From positions 28,995,175-29,059,174 of the forward strand of contig CM023540.1 of assembly GCA_013350335.1 (NCBI GenBank): a DNA stretch of 64,000 bases, given 5' to 3'. The stretch comes from Chimonanthus salicifolius (lineage: Eukaryota; Streptophyta; Magnoliopsida; Laurales; Calycanthaceae). Shown here in pieces: positions 52,305 through 64,000 of this stretch (the first letter of the stretch is position 1; every line of letters begins with the position of its first letter). Made by a program: the position numbers and the translations under genes. The notes under the pieces are model-generated. The model had not been told where the DNA came from and made no database searches. It saw nothing but the letters and a program-made list of their open reading frames with translations.

Positions 52305-53790
52305 ATGGCTACAAATGGGCAGCAATTCCCTCCTCAAAGGCAAGAGAGGCAGCCCGGCCAAGAGCATGTAATGGACCCAATACCACAAACCACTAGCCAA
52401 GAATACAAGCCCTCTAACAAGCTTCGGGTACTGTAAAATATAAGCTATGGATATTCTTCTATTTTTTTTAATTTTTCATTAATTTGGAATTGATAAATTA
52501 TCATAGTGCTTCTTCTTCTTGGGAAAGAAATTGTTTCCTCATTATTCGGAATTTGTCCAATAGATATAGGTATATTACTGAACTACGTAAATCATACTTG
52601 ATTATTTTACTGTTTTCTTATTTCATTCACACGTGTAGAAAAATGTTTAATTCAGAAATGGCTACAGTAATATTCTTTGGGTAGATATAAGTTGTGATTT
52701 ATGTAAAGATGGTTTGAACAGGGAAAGGTGGCACTTGTAACCGGCGGTGACTCCGGCATAGGCAGAGCAGTCTGCTATTGCTTCGCAATGGAAGGTGCAT
52801 CGGTGGCCTTCACATATGTGAAGTCTCAGGAGGACAAGGATGCTTGTCGCACTCTCCAGATGCTGAAAGAAGCCAAGGCGGCCAACGCGGAGGACCCCAT
52901 CTGCATTCCGGCCGATCTCGGGTATGAACAGAACTGTAAGAAGGTCATCGATGAGGTTGTGAAGGAATTCGGCCGCATTGACATACTAGTCAACAATGCG
53001 GCGGTGCAGTATGAGACCGACTCCGTCGAGGACATAAGCACCGAGCAGCTAGAGATGGTGTTCAGGACCAATATCTTCTCTCAATTCTTCTTGGTCAAGT
53101 AAATAATTATAAAATTTTAGTCTCTCTACTCCTTTTGAGTGTACATTTTCTGTTATTTCTCTAACATGAATTAGACGAATGGAGGTTTTAGGTTTAATTC
53201 TTGAGATTTGTTTATCTGATACACGAGATTTACAGGTGATTTTATGTATTCATAGAATTAATCTCATTTTCAATGATTTTTCTTGCCTTCACTTGCAAGG
53301 CATGGGCTGAAGCATATGAATGAAGGGAGTAGCATAATCAACACCACATCAGTGAACGCTTACAAGGGACATCCCACACTACTGGATTACACTGCCACCA
53401 AAGGTGCCATTGTTGCATTCACTAGGGCGCTTGCCTTGCAGCTGGCACCGAAGGGGATTCGTGTCAACGGTGTGGCGCCGGGGCCGATCTGGACTCCGCT
53501 TATACCGGCATCCTTCAGTGAGGAGAAGATGAGCAGCTTTGGGAGCGATGTGCCAATGAAAAGAGCGGGTCAGCCCATTGAGGTAGCTCCATGTTATGTC
53601 TTCCTTGCCTGCAATGAGTATTCTTCCTACATCAATGGCCAGTGCCTCCACCCCAATGGTATGTGTTTAGAAATCATGAAAATATTATTATTTCACTCAT
53701 TTTTAAACTTATTCAGTCTATAATCAAGAGATTAACACAAATTGAGATTCTGGGTATTATTTTGCAGGTGGAATTATTGTCAATGGTTGA
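52305..53790 (+). CDS. SDR copy F: glucose and ribitol dehydrogenase homolog
   Basis: Intact short-chain dehydrogenase, 293 residues. Exons 52305-52427, 52722-53098, 53300-53658, 53768-53790 (TGA). Motifs VTGGDSGIG, NNAAVQYE, NTTSVNAY, DYTATK, GPIWTPL and HPNGGIIVNG. The N-terminus (FPPQRQERQPGQEH), the shorter post-active-site loop (SFSEEKMSSFGSDV) and the 41-codon first exon pair it with copy A, so A and F form one subgroup and B, C, D another. Unlike A, its cofactor motifs are canonical. Predicted sugar/aldehyde reductase with ABA-type promoter boxes. Confidence 0.93.
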
Positions 53791-55300
53791 AGTGATGGGA
53801 TAAGCTGAGCAAAATCTAGTAGAAATAAAGGAAATAAGAGAGTCAGTCTGCTATAAGTAAATAGTTCCTTTTCTTATATATGTGTATGTGTAAATGAGGA
53901 GTCCGTATCAAGAGTCTCTGCAACTCTTTAATGGTGGAGTTGATGCTGTTCGTCCTCCTTTTATAAAAGAAAAATATAATAAAATTTTATGTCTTGTGTT
54001 GTAATTTTCTATTTATCAATAATGGATATATAATTCTATATAGATAAATTTATATTGCGTATTTAAGAAAGTATTCCACTTATTAAATATATAGCATATA
54101 TTGAATTGAGCAAAATAGCAGAATAATCATTTATGGTGCCGTGTTTATGAGTAGTACACGGTGGAGACAAAAATGAGAATTTCATTTCATTTCATATTTT
54201 CTGATAATTTTATTCAAAGTAATAATTGACTAAATACTTTGCCTAAATTTTTTAATAGGCACTCTCAAAGCTTTCTAAATTTCAATCTAAAATGAATTTT
54301 ATTTATTAAAATAAAATAAATATTTCCATCAATTTGAATTTTTATAGTATTCCTCATTCTTTGGGATACACTAAACCCACAAAATTAAGTTGATACAGTT
54401 GAGTGAATTTGAATTTTGCATGAAATGTCCAATAACCTTAGGAAATTAAGTAAATGATCATTAATAACTTAATATATGAATTATAAGAAATTATCCAAAG
54501 TTAATTTGAATTTATGAAATATGAGATGAGATGATATCCAATAAAACTAAATTAAATAAATAATTTTTACTATAAAAATTTAAAAATTAATCTAATAGTA
54601 TAACTAACTTGATGCACTCTTAATTTTTGATAATGATAATAAATACTTTTTGAATTTAAAAAAATTAATCTAATGGTTGTAATTCGATAATGATATGATA
54701 TTTAATGACCTTCGAAATAAAATAATAATTTTTTATTTAAAATTTTAAAAGAATTTAGTCTCACTAAATAGAGATAATCACTTGATATAAATTAAATAAA
54801 ATGGCTACTTGAATTGAAACTCTGACCATTTCATATACTAATTAAATGAATAAAAATATTTGATAAAAAATATATTTTTTAATTAGTATACCTATTAAAT
54901 TTAATATAATGGGACTAATGGATCCTATCTAGTAAAATTTAAAATGAAAATTGAAAGACTCCTTATTTATAACAATTACTTCTACAAAATTTCTAGTAAA
55001 CTATATATTCTTGATTGAAATATATAAAAAATAACAATAACAATGAATAAGTAAAATTTGAATTTTATTTAATTATTTCAATAACGTAATTTTAGATTTT
55101 TAGATTTTAATTATTATAAATTATTTATAGATTTTTTTTAAATTATACTATCTATAATAATTTTTTCATTTCACCTAATCACGCCTTATCTCAAGATAAA
55201 TTTGCAAATCTTTTAAAAAAATTCATATATTTAACATCTAGAGCTCTAGAGCTCTACTCATTTTGGAATGGGAACCATTCCAGCAAAATTGGAAGCTAAG
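53791..55300. other. AT-rich spacer SDR F / peroxiredoxin
   Basis: The first 200 bp are probably the copy F 3' UTR. The rest is extremely AT-rich, without ORF, repeat edge or RNA gene that I can support. Confidence 0.55.
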
Positions 55301-55475
55301 TATCAAACACGTGGTTCCCTTGATAGGCAGCCACATAAAAAATCCAACGGCTGAGATTTATCAACCGGGAGAGCTCATGTTGCAGCCCGTAATTTCTGAC
55401 GGAGAGAACTGAAAGGTCGGCAGTGTGAACTGTGAAATAGACAGACGACAACGACGACGAAGTAGAAAGCCGAAA
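55301..55475 (+). promoter_or_regulatory. Promoter and leader of peroxiredoxin IIF
   Basis: CACGTGG near 55308 and ATCCAACGGCTGAGATTTAT near 55340, a motif frequent near plant transcription starts and the complement of the GCCGTTGGAT in the SDR leaders. An upstream ATG at 55425 is in frame with the chosen start. Confidence 0.55.
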
Positions 55476-55718
55476 ATGGCGATGGCGATGGTGAGGAGAG
55501 GAAGTGGAATAGCAGCAGCAGCGAAGGAGATGACAAGGAGGGCATTCGCAACGGTGGCGGTGGGCACTGACATCGTTTCTTCTGCTCCCGGCGTCTCCCT
55601 TCAGAAGGCTCAATCCTGGGACGAGGGCGCCTCTTCCAATTTCGCCACCACTCCTGTCTCCCAAATCTTTAACGTATGTTGCATTTTTTTTTTCATTTTG
55701 TTAAATTTTAGTTTCTAA

Positions 55719-55770
<52 letters not shown>

Positions 55771-58700
55771 CTTTATTTTCGGTATCGTATATGAAATGAT
55801 GTCGATGGCATTTTGGCGTTGATCTCTTTCAAATTTGTTTTTCAGGACAAGAAAGTCGTCATCTTTGGACTTCCCGTAAGTTGTTGTTTTTTTCCCTTCT
55901 TTTTTTCTTTTTGATTTTCTTGGGGTAATTCAGAACAATTTGGATCCACTCTAAAGCTATGTTTGGATGAATGGCTTTAATTTCTTTTTAATTTTTTTTT
56001 CTGGGGTAAAATCCCAAATAAATTAAAAAGATAAAAAGGATACAGCTGTAGCCAATTTTGGTTAGAAAGTGGTAATTTTCGATCGCATGTTTCAGTAGAA
56101 GAAATGAATTGCTATCTGCTATCTGTCTGGCCAAGTATTTTTGGCTGATCCAAACGAAACGAGAAGAAAGAATCTGCCCAATTTGATGGACAGTGGATGC
56201 ATTCATGCTTCCTTTTTTTTTTTATCCTAAATCAATGCCCAAGGACTGATGTGCTTGTATTCTCTTCCTCCCTTAAATGAGAGAAGTAGTTCTATAAGTG
56301 GGAAGTGATGTGCTAATATCAAGTGTGGTTGTTGCCATTCCTATTTTCATCCAATCTTGTTATGCAACTGTAAATGCAGTCAAATGGCTTGAAGCCAGCC
56401 GATTTCTAGTGTTACTGGTGTTTAATTGTATTTTTATCTGATGACCTCAGGTCATTTTTGGGTTCCATTTTAGAAGATAACATATCCTTGTACTTCCTAG
56501 CGAGTAGCTTTAAAATGGTGCATTGTCTTCACCACAAAACTTCATTTTTTTTTCAAAAAAAAAAAAACGGGAATATATATTTCCACATGGATTTGAAGAC
56601 TTTAAAGAAATTGGCATTTTTAGGAAGAGGAGTTAATATATTTAAAAGTTTTTGGGTTCAACTTCAGAAGATAAGACCTCCTTGCACTTTCTAGTGAGTA
56701 TCTTTAAAATGGCGCATTGTCATCTTCACCACATAACTTCATTTTTTTCCAAAAAAGGAAAATATTTTTTGCACATGGATTTGAAATATTTAAAGAAATT
56801 AGCATTTTAAGAAGAGGAATTTATATATTTAAAAGAAATTGGTGTAAACTCTCTCTCTCTCTCTCTATTGCCCTTATTAATCTACTTTAACAACTTGTTT
56901 ATTAGTTATCTAGTTTCAAAATCCCATCAATAGTAGCTAAAGCTCTTGAAAAGATCCAAAGAGATTTCTTATGGGGTGGAGTTCGCGAGTAGAAGAAAAT
57001 CCATTTGGTGGGGTTTAGAAAGGTGAAACTTATCGTAAAAAGTGGAGCTTTAGATCGGGGTACTATTGTGGAGAAAAAATGGTCTCTCCTTGCACATTTG
57101 GTGGAGATGCAGTGAGAAACAGGGGGCTTTGTGGAGGGTTATAGAAGCAGAATATGGGGACAGGGATAGAGGGTGGATGCTGTGTGTGTTGATTGTAAAG
57201 GTGGTCACAAAGTTGGAGTGATATTTCTTTCTTGGGAAAAGCAGATCATTGGTTAGCTGTAAAGCCAAAGGGTTGAGATGGGTGGTAGGAAATGGGGGCT
57301 TGGATTAATTTTGGAGATGATATTTTGGTGGGAGACCACCCCCTTTGTTTGATACTTGTGGTTTCATAGAGGGGTATATGTGCTAAATTAAATGATCTAT
57401 TTTTTCCTTTTTTACCAGGGTGCGTACACTGGTGTTTGTACCAAAGCACACGTTCCCAGCTACAAAAACAACATTGATAAATTCAAGGCAAAGGGGGTTG
57501 ATTCTGTTATTTGTGTAGCTGTTAATGATCCATATGTCATGAATGCCTGGGCAGAGAAGCTGGAAGCAAAAGATGCTGTAAGAATCTTCCTTCTAAGTGT
57601 TTCTTATCTAATTTATGTTTTTTTATGCCAGTTCATAGTTGAAGATTTGTGATTCTGGTTTCATGCATGAATGAAATTCTAAGGGAGTTTTGTCTGAAAT
57701 GGATATATATGGTCACAGTAACATTACAATGTAAGGTTGTAGATATGACTTGGGCCCATGTCATATAGGTAATTGCTAATTTGTGCAACCACAGAGTTGG
57801 TGGCCCCCCTCCCCAAGGAAATGGATCCTTGGAAGAAGAGGGAAGGGTAAAAAAGGAGAAGGTGTAGTTGAATGATAGAACCCTTCAAAACGGATTTCAT
57901 AGAGAACTCTTCTGAGGGATACCATTTCTATATTATATCATTTCTATGTCCTATTATTCTTGCCTCCGAAAAAATGAAGATTCCATTGATAGGACCCAAC
58001 AAAATATACTCAAAAACTTAGATATTAGTCCAGTCCCATCCACCCACCAAAAGAAAGGACTTGAAACTGACATGGCTGGAAGCAGCAATCTCTATGGTCG
58101 CAACTTGCAAGAATGGCCACTTATCAACTATGGTACGGCGCTTGACAAAAAGGCTTGAAAGATTAACTGACTAAAACCTCTTTTTGAGTGATAAACCTGT
58201 ATTAACCTCAGGAGACGAGCATTAACAGATTCGCTCTCTTAAACTTCCAAAAGTCCACTGAAGACTAAAGTGTGAACTCTACTCCACTTCAAAAGACCAG
58301 CCCACTGAACTGGACTATCACCTCCTTGTGATATTGACTTCAAATCACTTAGCATTATTTTCTGAATTTACGGACTCTTTGTTCACCACCTTGTATTTTC
58401 AGCCAATAACTTCTTTTGAAGAACATTTCTACCACTGTTTCCTCTTGGAAGCCCCATCTGTTTGCTATCTATTTTAGGTTTTGCCACAGCATTCCACTTA
58501 GTTCTGCATATTTCTCTTGTCATTCCCTTCTCACGGGAAGTCTTTGTAATGGTTTTTTGCTCCTAAGCTACTACTAAGATTTTGGATGATGAGAGGTGAT
58601 ACGTTGGAAGTTGTATCTGTTAATGGAGTAATAATATTGGTACCTATGGCCATATTGTCATTTTAAAATAGGTCTACCACCAGCCTTCACATTGACCTAG

Positions 58701-61700
58701 GGAATTTTCCTTCACATTGACCTAGGGAAAGTCAAAATTGAAGTCACTATAACAATCCACCCCAATCCCAAGACCACCACCACCCACCATCCACCCCACC
58801 CCTACCCTCTCCTCTCCCTCTCTTCTCCTCCTCCACGCACATACATATTCCACCTGAGTGAGTTTTGATTTGTTTGTGACTCTGCATATGGCCCTTAAGT
58901 TGTCTAATAGTTCCCCTTATTTACTAGCAAATCTTATTTGCAGTTCAGCTGAAAGCAATTGTACGTTTTATTTGTCAACTTTTAGATCGAGTTTTATGGA
59001 GACTTTGATGCGAGCTTCCACAAGAGCTTGGACTTGAGCCTGGATCTCTCTGCTGCTTTGCTTGGCGTTCGTTCTCAAAGGTATGTGGTGTTCTTACCTA
59101 TTTGACACATTTATGTTCTATCATTTATTTTTCCATGTTAGACATGCATGGGTGCAATGTCTATTGGTATCCATCTAATGGATGAAGTAATATAACTTCT
59201 CATGTGAGAATAGACTCATTTGCATTTGCGTTCATATTAAGCATATTTTTTCTTGAGGCCAACTTGTCCTTTGTCGGTGAGTTTATGTAAAGGGCCCTCC
59301 ACTTAAGAGTTTTGGGAGCAGTCTCTTGAGATGGGCCCAAGGCCAATTGGGTCTCATGCCTAATTGAAAGTAAGCATAAGCTAATTTGACATAACAAGAT
59401 CCACGCAGGGAAGCGGCCTAGACATGCATATCCTCCCATCAACATGATTCTTCTTGTAATTCCTCTCCTGAAACTCTTGAATTACAACAGATGTCTGTCA
59501 TGTTGGTGCCCCATATCAGTTACTTAGCTCACCCTTCTGTGGTTAATCTGTTCCCTCCCCTCCCAAAGGAATCTCTATGCTTTTAACTTTTCTCCTGAAA
59601 TTCTCGAATAATGGATGTCTCCATGTTGGTGCCCCCATTTAGTTTAATTAACTCTACCTTTCAAGGTAAATCTGTTCTGTCCATCTCGTGCCTCTCTGAG
59701 AGGACCTTGAAAAGGTACCCAAAAATAATTTCAAATATCAATGCCCACCCATTAGCAACAATTCAAGCTTGGTGTCACATCTCTAAAATCTCTATATTTC
59801 TGGATGGACTTCCGGAGTGTAGAGCCCTGGGTTCCCAGATCCTTCTCTGCAAAATATTTAGCTCGACAACCTATCTGTTGATTTGAGGAACGGCCACATT
59901 AGGCCAATGAGAAAAACCATATGATGATCTTCCAGATTTCTAATACCTAGGTCACCCACCCCTTTCAGTTGATATATCTAATTCCATTTCACTGGTGGTA
60001 TTTTTTTTTTTCCTTTCCTCAGGTTCCTGCTCCACAACCTATCTAGTGATCTGAGGAACATGTTAGGCCAATGAGAAAAGCCACATGATGATCCTCCAGA
60101 ATTCTATTATGTGGACTATCCACAACCTTTAGTCATACATCTCATCCCATTTTACTGTTGGTATCATTTTCTTTCCTGTGCACTATTCCAAACTAGTTTC
60201 TTTGGATGGACTTTATCTGGTTTCGGTTCTTCTGGGGAATATTTTTAGTTGATATCCAATAGTTAGCCATAGTGGCTAAAAGAATTTGGATGTGTTTGGA
60301 ACCATCTGCAATTTATAATAGGTTAGCCTTCCAAGTTTCACCCATTCATCTCAGAAGCAATTTTCTGAAGAAGCGTGATGATCATGGAAGTTCTTTTAAG
60401 AGAAAAAGGGTTTCCCAAGTATGTAATTTCATCAATGTGTCTCGTTCCCAAAAGATGTCTCAATCACCAGTTCTGTGTATGCGTGTGTTATCTAGTTGAA
60501 CTGGTTGTGTGTGTGCGTACATGTGTATGTGTGGCCTGCACAATTTTTCGACCCGACAGTAGATAAGCACACTGATCAGATCAAGGAACTTTACGGAAAA
60601 AAAGAAGAAGATTTGCAGGCTGGTGATCCAAGCTTGTCTGTTCCCAAACTGAACTGGCTGAAAATTGAGTTCTTGTAATCAGGTTTTGGATTGAAGTCAA
60701 CCCGGGATGTCCAAATAGGAAAGAGAGATATCATCTGAACTGGACAGGGAGGGAGGGAGGGATGTGGGGGGGTTGGACCTTATAGACTCTTTTGATATGG
60801 TGTTGGGTTGGTGGTTTGGACAGACTGCAATGGTTTTGGCTAAAAAAGGGGCATGCTCAATAACATGTTACTTTTTTTTGGTTAAATCTCATTAATGCGT
60901 TGTCCGTATTGTTTTAATTATTTTTTTTGTTTGCAAGGAACCTTATAACATTTTCTTATTATATATTTTAAAGAGCCTTCTGCCTTTTGGGCTAGTTGGG
61001 AACTTGATGCATGTCTTAGAAAATTGGTCAATGTTGCGTATCAGGTTTCTACAAGACTTGATGTGCTATGTTTGTATTGGCTATGTTTGTATTGGCCGAT
61101 GAGAGCTAAGAGCTCTTCCTTATGAAAAAAAAAAAACTGTCATTTTAGAGATATGAATCCTATTGCCTAATGCTCGTCATTTTCTGGATACATTGATGTG
61201 TATCTGAAACTAATATTTGGGTCCATAGTGTAAGTATCACCATGTTGCTCTCAAATATTCTGCATAATGCTTGGATTCATTTTCTAGGGGAAGGGATGGA
61301 GCTTCATCTGCCACAGGAAATTTGCCATTTCATTGGATTTTTGCCATGACACATTGCATTTTAGTAGTTTCTACTTTATGATTCACTTGAAGAGAAAATC
61401 CTAAGCTTCATGTCATCACATATTATCTGCTGTAGACATATACCTCACATTGTCTTCCTGCTCTCAATGGTGAAAATTGATTGATCCACACTTCTATACC
61501 ACCGAAGACATCCTCCAAAATACTCACATCACATGCACTGGTTTGTCTTCCTCTGAGAAAACCTAACTGCGGAAAGACCAACGCTACATAGGACCCCCAT
61601 ACATTGGTTTCTTTCTCATATTCCTTGTGATGTACAGGTGGTCAGCATATGTGGTAAATGGGAAGGTTCAGGTTTTGAATGTGGAGAAAGCCCCTTCTGA

Positions 61701-61743
61701 TGTCAAGGTTTCAGGTGGTGAATCTATGCTGAGCCAGATCTGA
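55476..61743 (+). CDS. PRXIIF: Peroxiredoxin-2F, mitochondrial
   Basis: Thiol peroxidase that reduces hydrogen peroxide and alkyl hydroperoxides in the mitochondrial matrix. Exons 55476-55673, 55846-55875, 57419-57577, 58986-59080, 61638-61743 (TGA): 588 nt, 195 residues, near the usual 200. Residues 1-35 are basic, without acidic residues before the first Asp (MAMAMVRRGSGIAAAAKEMTRRAFA region apart from one Glu), fitting a mitochondrial presequence. The peroxidatic Cys83 lies in PGAYTGVCTKAHVPSY and the second Cys108 in SVICVAVNDPYV, the 25-residue spacing of type II enzymes. It ends GGESMLSQI. Introns are large and contain LINE fragments and tandem repeats. An in-frame ATG at 55425 would add 17 Arg-rich residues; the later start was chosen because it begins the usual presequence. 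Confidence 0.94.
55722..55766. repeat. (CT)n microsatellite
   Basis: About 22 CT dinucleotides in peroxiredoxin intron 1. Confidence 0.96.
56455..56833 (+). repeat. Tandem duplication of ~190 bp in peroxiredoxin intron 2
   Basis: Units 56455-56648 and 56649-56833 share TTTTGGGTTC, AGAAGATAA, CTTTAAAATGG(T/C)GCATTGTC, CACATGGATTTGAA and ATATATTTAAAAG. The second unit runs into LINE sequence. Confidence 0.75.
56900..57365 (+). mobile_element. LINE ORF2 fragment in peroxiredoxin intron 2
   Basis: Shifted frames match the segment between RT and zf-RVT of the LINE at 18128: IVAKALEKIQRDFLWGG against GVAKRLEKIQRDFLWEG, KIHLVGF, GALWRVIEAEYGD against EALWRKVLTVRHG, and DDILVGDHPL against KDIWVGESPL. 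Both ends are missing and several stops are present. It ends about 50 bp before exon 3. Confidence 0.78.
57578..58985. other. Peroxiredoxin intron 3
   Basis: 1.4-kb intron. Includes a C-rich strip near 58740-58850 (CCACCACCACCCACCATCC). No element with clear edges. Confidence 0.4.
59448..60240. repeat. Two successive tandem duplications in peroxiredoxin intron 4
   Basis: Pair 1: 59458-59580 and 59588-59700 share TCTCCTGAAA(C/T)TCT, ATGTTGGTGCC, GTAATCTGTTC-like text. Pair 2: 59868-60010 and 60035-60175 share GATCTGAGGAAC, TTAGGCCAATGAGAAAA, CATGATGATC(T/C)TCCAGA and TTTTACTG(T/G)TGGTAT. Composition suggests antisense retroelement fragments, not proven. Confidence 0.55.
60559..60678 (+). other. 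Exon-like ORF of unknown origin in peroxiredoxin intron 4
   Basis: A plausible acceptor (TTTTTCGACCCGACAG) is followed by an open, charged stretch: HTDQIKELYGKKEEDLQAGD, then PSLSVPKLNWLKIEFL and TAA. It reads like the last exon of a conserved soluble protein, not like peroxiredoxin, and I do not recognise the family. No upstream exon of the same gene was found nearby. It could be a captured gene fragment or an alternative terminal exon. Confidence 0.4.
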
Positions 61744-62620
61744 CATGTTCAGACGCGTGCTTTCCTGTTTCAATAACAAATATATCTATGATTCTGAGCT
61801 TATTACAGTGCCTTGCTCCAATAGTGTGCCACTTAGGATGGATGATTTTGATTATAATGAGCCATGTTAAGAAGTAGGAAAATAAATTTGAGGAAAAAAA
61901 TCTCTCTTCAGCATTCTTGGTTGTGTCTTGTGTTCGCTTGGTTTTGTATGCTTTCCCCTTTTTCCCGGTATATCTAAATGATACAGGAAGAGTGGATTTC
62001 TACATTAGGCTTTGCAATCAATTCTTTGGACTGTGTAAAGATGATCAGTGGGGAGTCCTGAACACCCAAGACTCCCCAACACCCAAGAATGGTCTTTATC
62101 AATAGTCCATGTACTTTACTTTGTTCAGGTGTATGAACTTGACTGCAGAAGCAAATCAATGCAGATCAAAGACCAGTTGCAACATGTTGATCTGATCCCA
62201 AGTCTTCATATGTGAATTGGTTGACTTTTAGTGGATTCAGCAGTCATTTATCTGTGAATATGCCACCAGTTTTGCCTGCATCTCTTTTTCCTATAAATGC
62301 TATGCCTGTTGTATTCCCCCTCCCACTCCCTTTTTTTGCAATGATCAAATAGCCTTTCATTGTATAAATTTCAAAATATCCTTTACTATTAAAAGAAGTA
62401 GATTAATAGGCAATTTTTGGTGCAAATGTGCAATTGAAAAAGCTGTTCAATTTCTAGAGACCGTATTTAGTTGGCCAATGTAAAAACAATCTCTCAAATC
62501 CAATTATGAGAGTATTTTTAGAATATAATGAATGATTTGGTTTAGAATATTTCCTGTGCGGAAAATACTATAAAAGGAGGTACCTAAATGGGCATGTAGG
62601 GGATTAATGATGGGTATAAA
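61744..62620. other. Peroxiredoxin 3' flank
   Basis: Includes the likely 3' UTR. A short direct repeat AACACCCAAGACTCCCCAAC is at 62060-62085. No gene supported. Confidence 0.5.
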
Positions 62621-62637
62621 ATCATATACTGGAGGAC

Positions 62638-63560
62638 ATGGATATGGAGAGGAATGAAACAGGGGAGTCGAGTTTGGACTTTGTGATAGCTTTTAATTCG
62701 GTACTAGCTATGAAGCCTTTTTTGTTCTTTGTGCTGAGATCTCGAGGAGGAGATAGTGGAGTACGATCTAAGATAAAAGATAGCATTGAGTGTTATCTTG
62801 TGGTGAAGGAAAGAAACCTCAGAATTTTTGAGAATAACTCAATAGAGTTGAATGAGATATTCCAAACAGTTAAATGGACGTTTTGTGCTTGGCTAATGGT
62901 AAGTAAGGAGTTTAAGGGATACAATATGTTAGACTTCTATAGGTCGTGGGAGGGATGTTTGAGAGGCAAGTCTAACAAGGGAAGTGTTAAAGAGGTCTAG
63001 TCTCCTTTGTCATGGAATCTTTAAGTTCAATGTAGACGAGGCAGCAGGGGAAGCCAGGACCTGCATGAATAGGGGCAGCAAGGGGAAGCCAAGACCTGCA
63101 TGAATAGGAGGGGTACTGAGGAATTCGGATGGGGTTTCTTCCAGTCTTTTCAGAGTCACTTGGGGTTAGGAATTCTGGCGATTAGGAAAGCTCTCTCTGT
63201 GGGTGAGATATGGTAGGAGAAAGCTAATAATAAAAGGGTTGAGGGCAGTAAACGACCTCCTTGGAAATTTGTTGCAGTAACTATGGAGATCAAGGCTATG
63301 TGTTACTGCATAGAGGGAGGTCCGTGAATGGTGTCACGGAATTTTTAGCAAATCGCGGAGTAGAAGGGGAACATGAGGGTTTTTTCTTCATTTGACTTTG
63401 AGAAGTTAAATTGAGAGGAGGGTGACCGTCTATATCTTGATTATGGTTTTTTATTTCTTTATCTCCTCCTGTATTCTATAGATTCTTGCTTTGGTGTAAG
63501 TCTCTTATAACTGATATTTGTACTTTCTTTTATATTAATACATTTTCTTTGCTAACACTC
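62638..63560 (+). mobile_element. Decayed LINE 3' end (zf-RVT tail, RNase H, 3' UTR)
   Basis: The frame 62638-63000 contains VKERNLRIFENNS, then QTVKWTFCAWLM, DFYRSWEGCLRG, matching WKERNRRIF, ERAKWQLIGWLS and NFYLSWEGCMKG of the LINE at 18128. Beyond it shifted frames show a broken RNase H (GVTEFLANRGVEGEHEG). A ~35-bp tandem duplication (GGGGAAGCCARGACCTGCAT) lies at 63045-63109. The 3' UTR-like end is near 63540-63560. Confidence 0.7.
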
Positions 63561-64000
63561 AAAAAATACATTTTTTCAAAAAAGAATTCCATGTGAATTT
63601 TAAAAGTGGGAGATGTAGATTGTAGATTGATGTTAAGAAATGGATGTTTGTAAGGATTGTAAGGTTGTTCTAGGAAAGAGTCTTACTGCGCAGCATAAGT
63701 TACTAGTGCTAGATAAAGTAGAATTATAGATATAAGAGTGAGGGATTTTTCATAAATAAGGTGATGTGACTTGAAGGGAGATAAGGTAAAACATCTAACA
63801 GAAAGATTACTAGCATTAGATTTTTGGGTAAGGGACTCGCTTTCTACTGAGATGTGGAGTAATATAGCTAGTGCATTAAAAAAAACGTAGTGAAAGATAT
63901 ATTGGGAGAATGAAAAGGAAATAAGAGGGATACATTTATTGAAATATGGTGGTGTAACATATAAGTTCAAAAGGCTATTGATGGAAACAGGTCTTATTTA
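63561..64000. other. Window end, no feature
   Basis: AT-rich with no supported gene. The minus-strand frame 63683-63970 has no recognisable domain. Confidence 0.4.

Overview
The window is nuclear DNA of a flowering plant. Protein genes are split by many GT-AG introns, their products are plant-type (a chloroplast AGPase large subunit, a plastid DEAD-box helicase, seed-type SDR reductases, a mitochondrial type II peroxiredoxin), and the introns and spacers are full of plant transposons (TRIMs, L1-type LINEs with RNase H, tRNA-derived SINEs, hAT- and MULE-like MITEs). Species cannot be read from the sequence. The repeat style would fit a woody magnoliid-like angiosperm, but that is only a weak impression.

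Layout: (1) 1-8,905, plus strand: the last 11 exons of an ADP-glucose pyrophosphorylase large subunit gene (APL1 type). Its introns hold three TRIM elements with perfect 5-bp target duplications and one hAT-like MITE. (2) 10,916-27,818, minus strand: a complete 10-exon chloroplast DEAD-box helicase gene (RH58 type), convergent with APL1. Its 6.9-kb intron 4 and 2.5-kb intron 5 hold plus-strand LINE sequence that flanks the 105-bp exon carrying the start of the DEAD box. (3) 29,455-53,790, plus strand: a tandem cluster of short-chain dehydrogenase genes of the glucose-and-ribitol-dehydrogenase/aldehyde-reductase family. Copies A, C, D and F have open frames, copy B has a frameshift, and E is a remnant. 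Copies B and C are a recent tandem duplication of about 4 kb whose left edge lies inside a large foldback element. (4) 55,476-61,743, plus strand: a complete 5-exon mitochondrial peroxiredoxin IIF gene. (5) 62,600-63,560: a decayed LINE 3' end.

APL1 makes ADP-glucose for plastid starch synthesis and RH58 is expected to act on RNA in plastids. The SDR promoters share G-box/ABRE (ACGTG) elements and a common 5' leader, as expected for ABA- or desiccation-linked expression in embryos. PRXIIF removes peroxides in mitochondria. No bacterial-style operon, CRISPR array or virus was seen. The most unusual material is the transposon-driven history of the SDR cluster, the TRIM group in APL1, and the LINE split around a helicase exon and carrying a roughly 200-residue in-frame insert.
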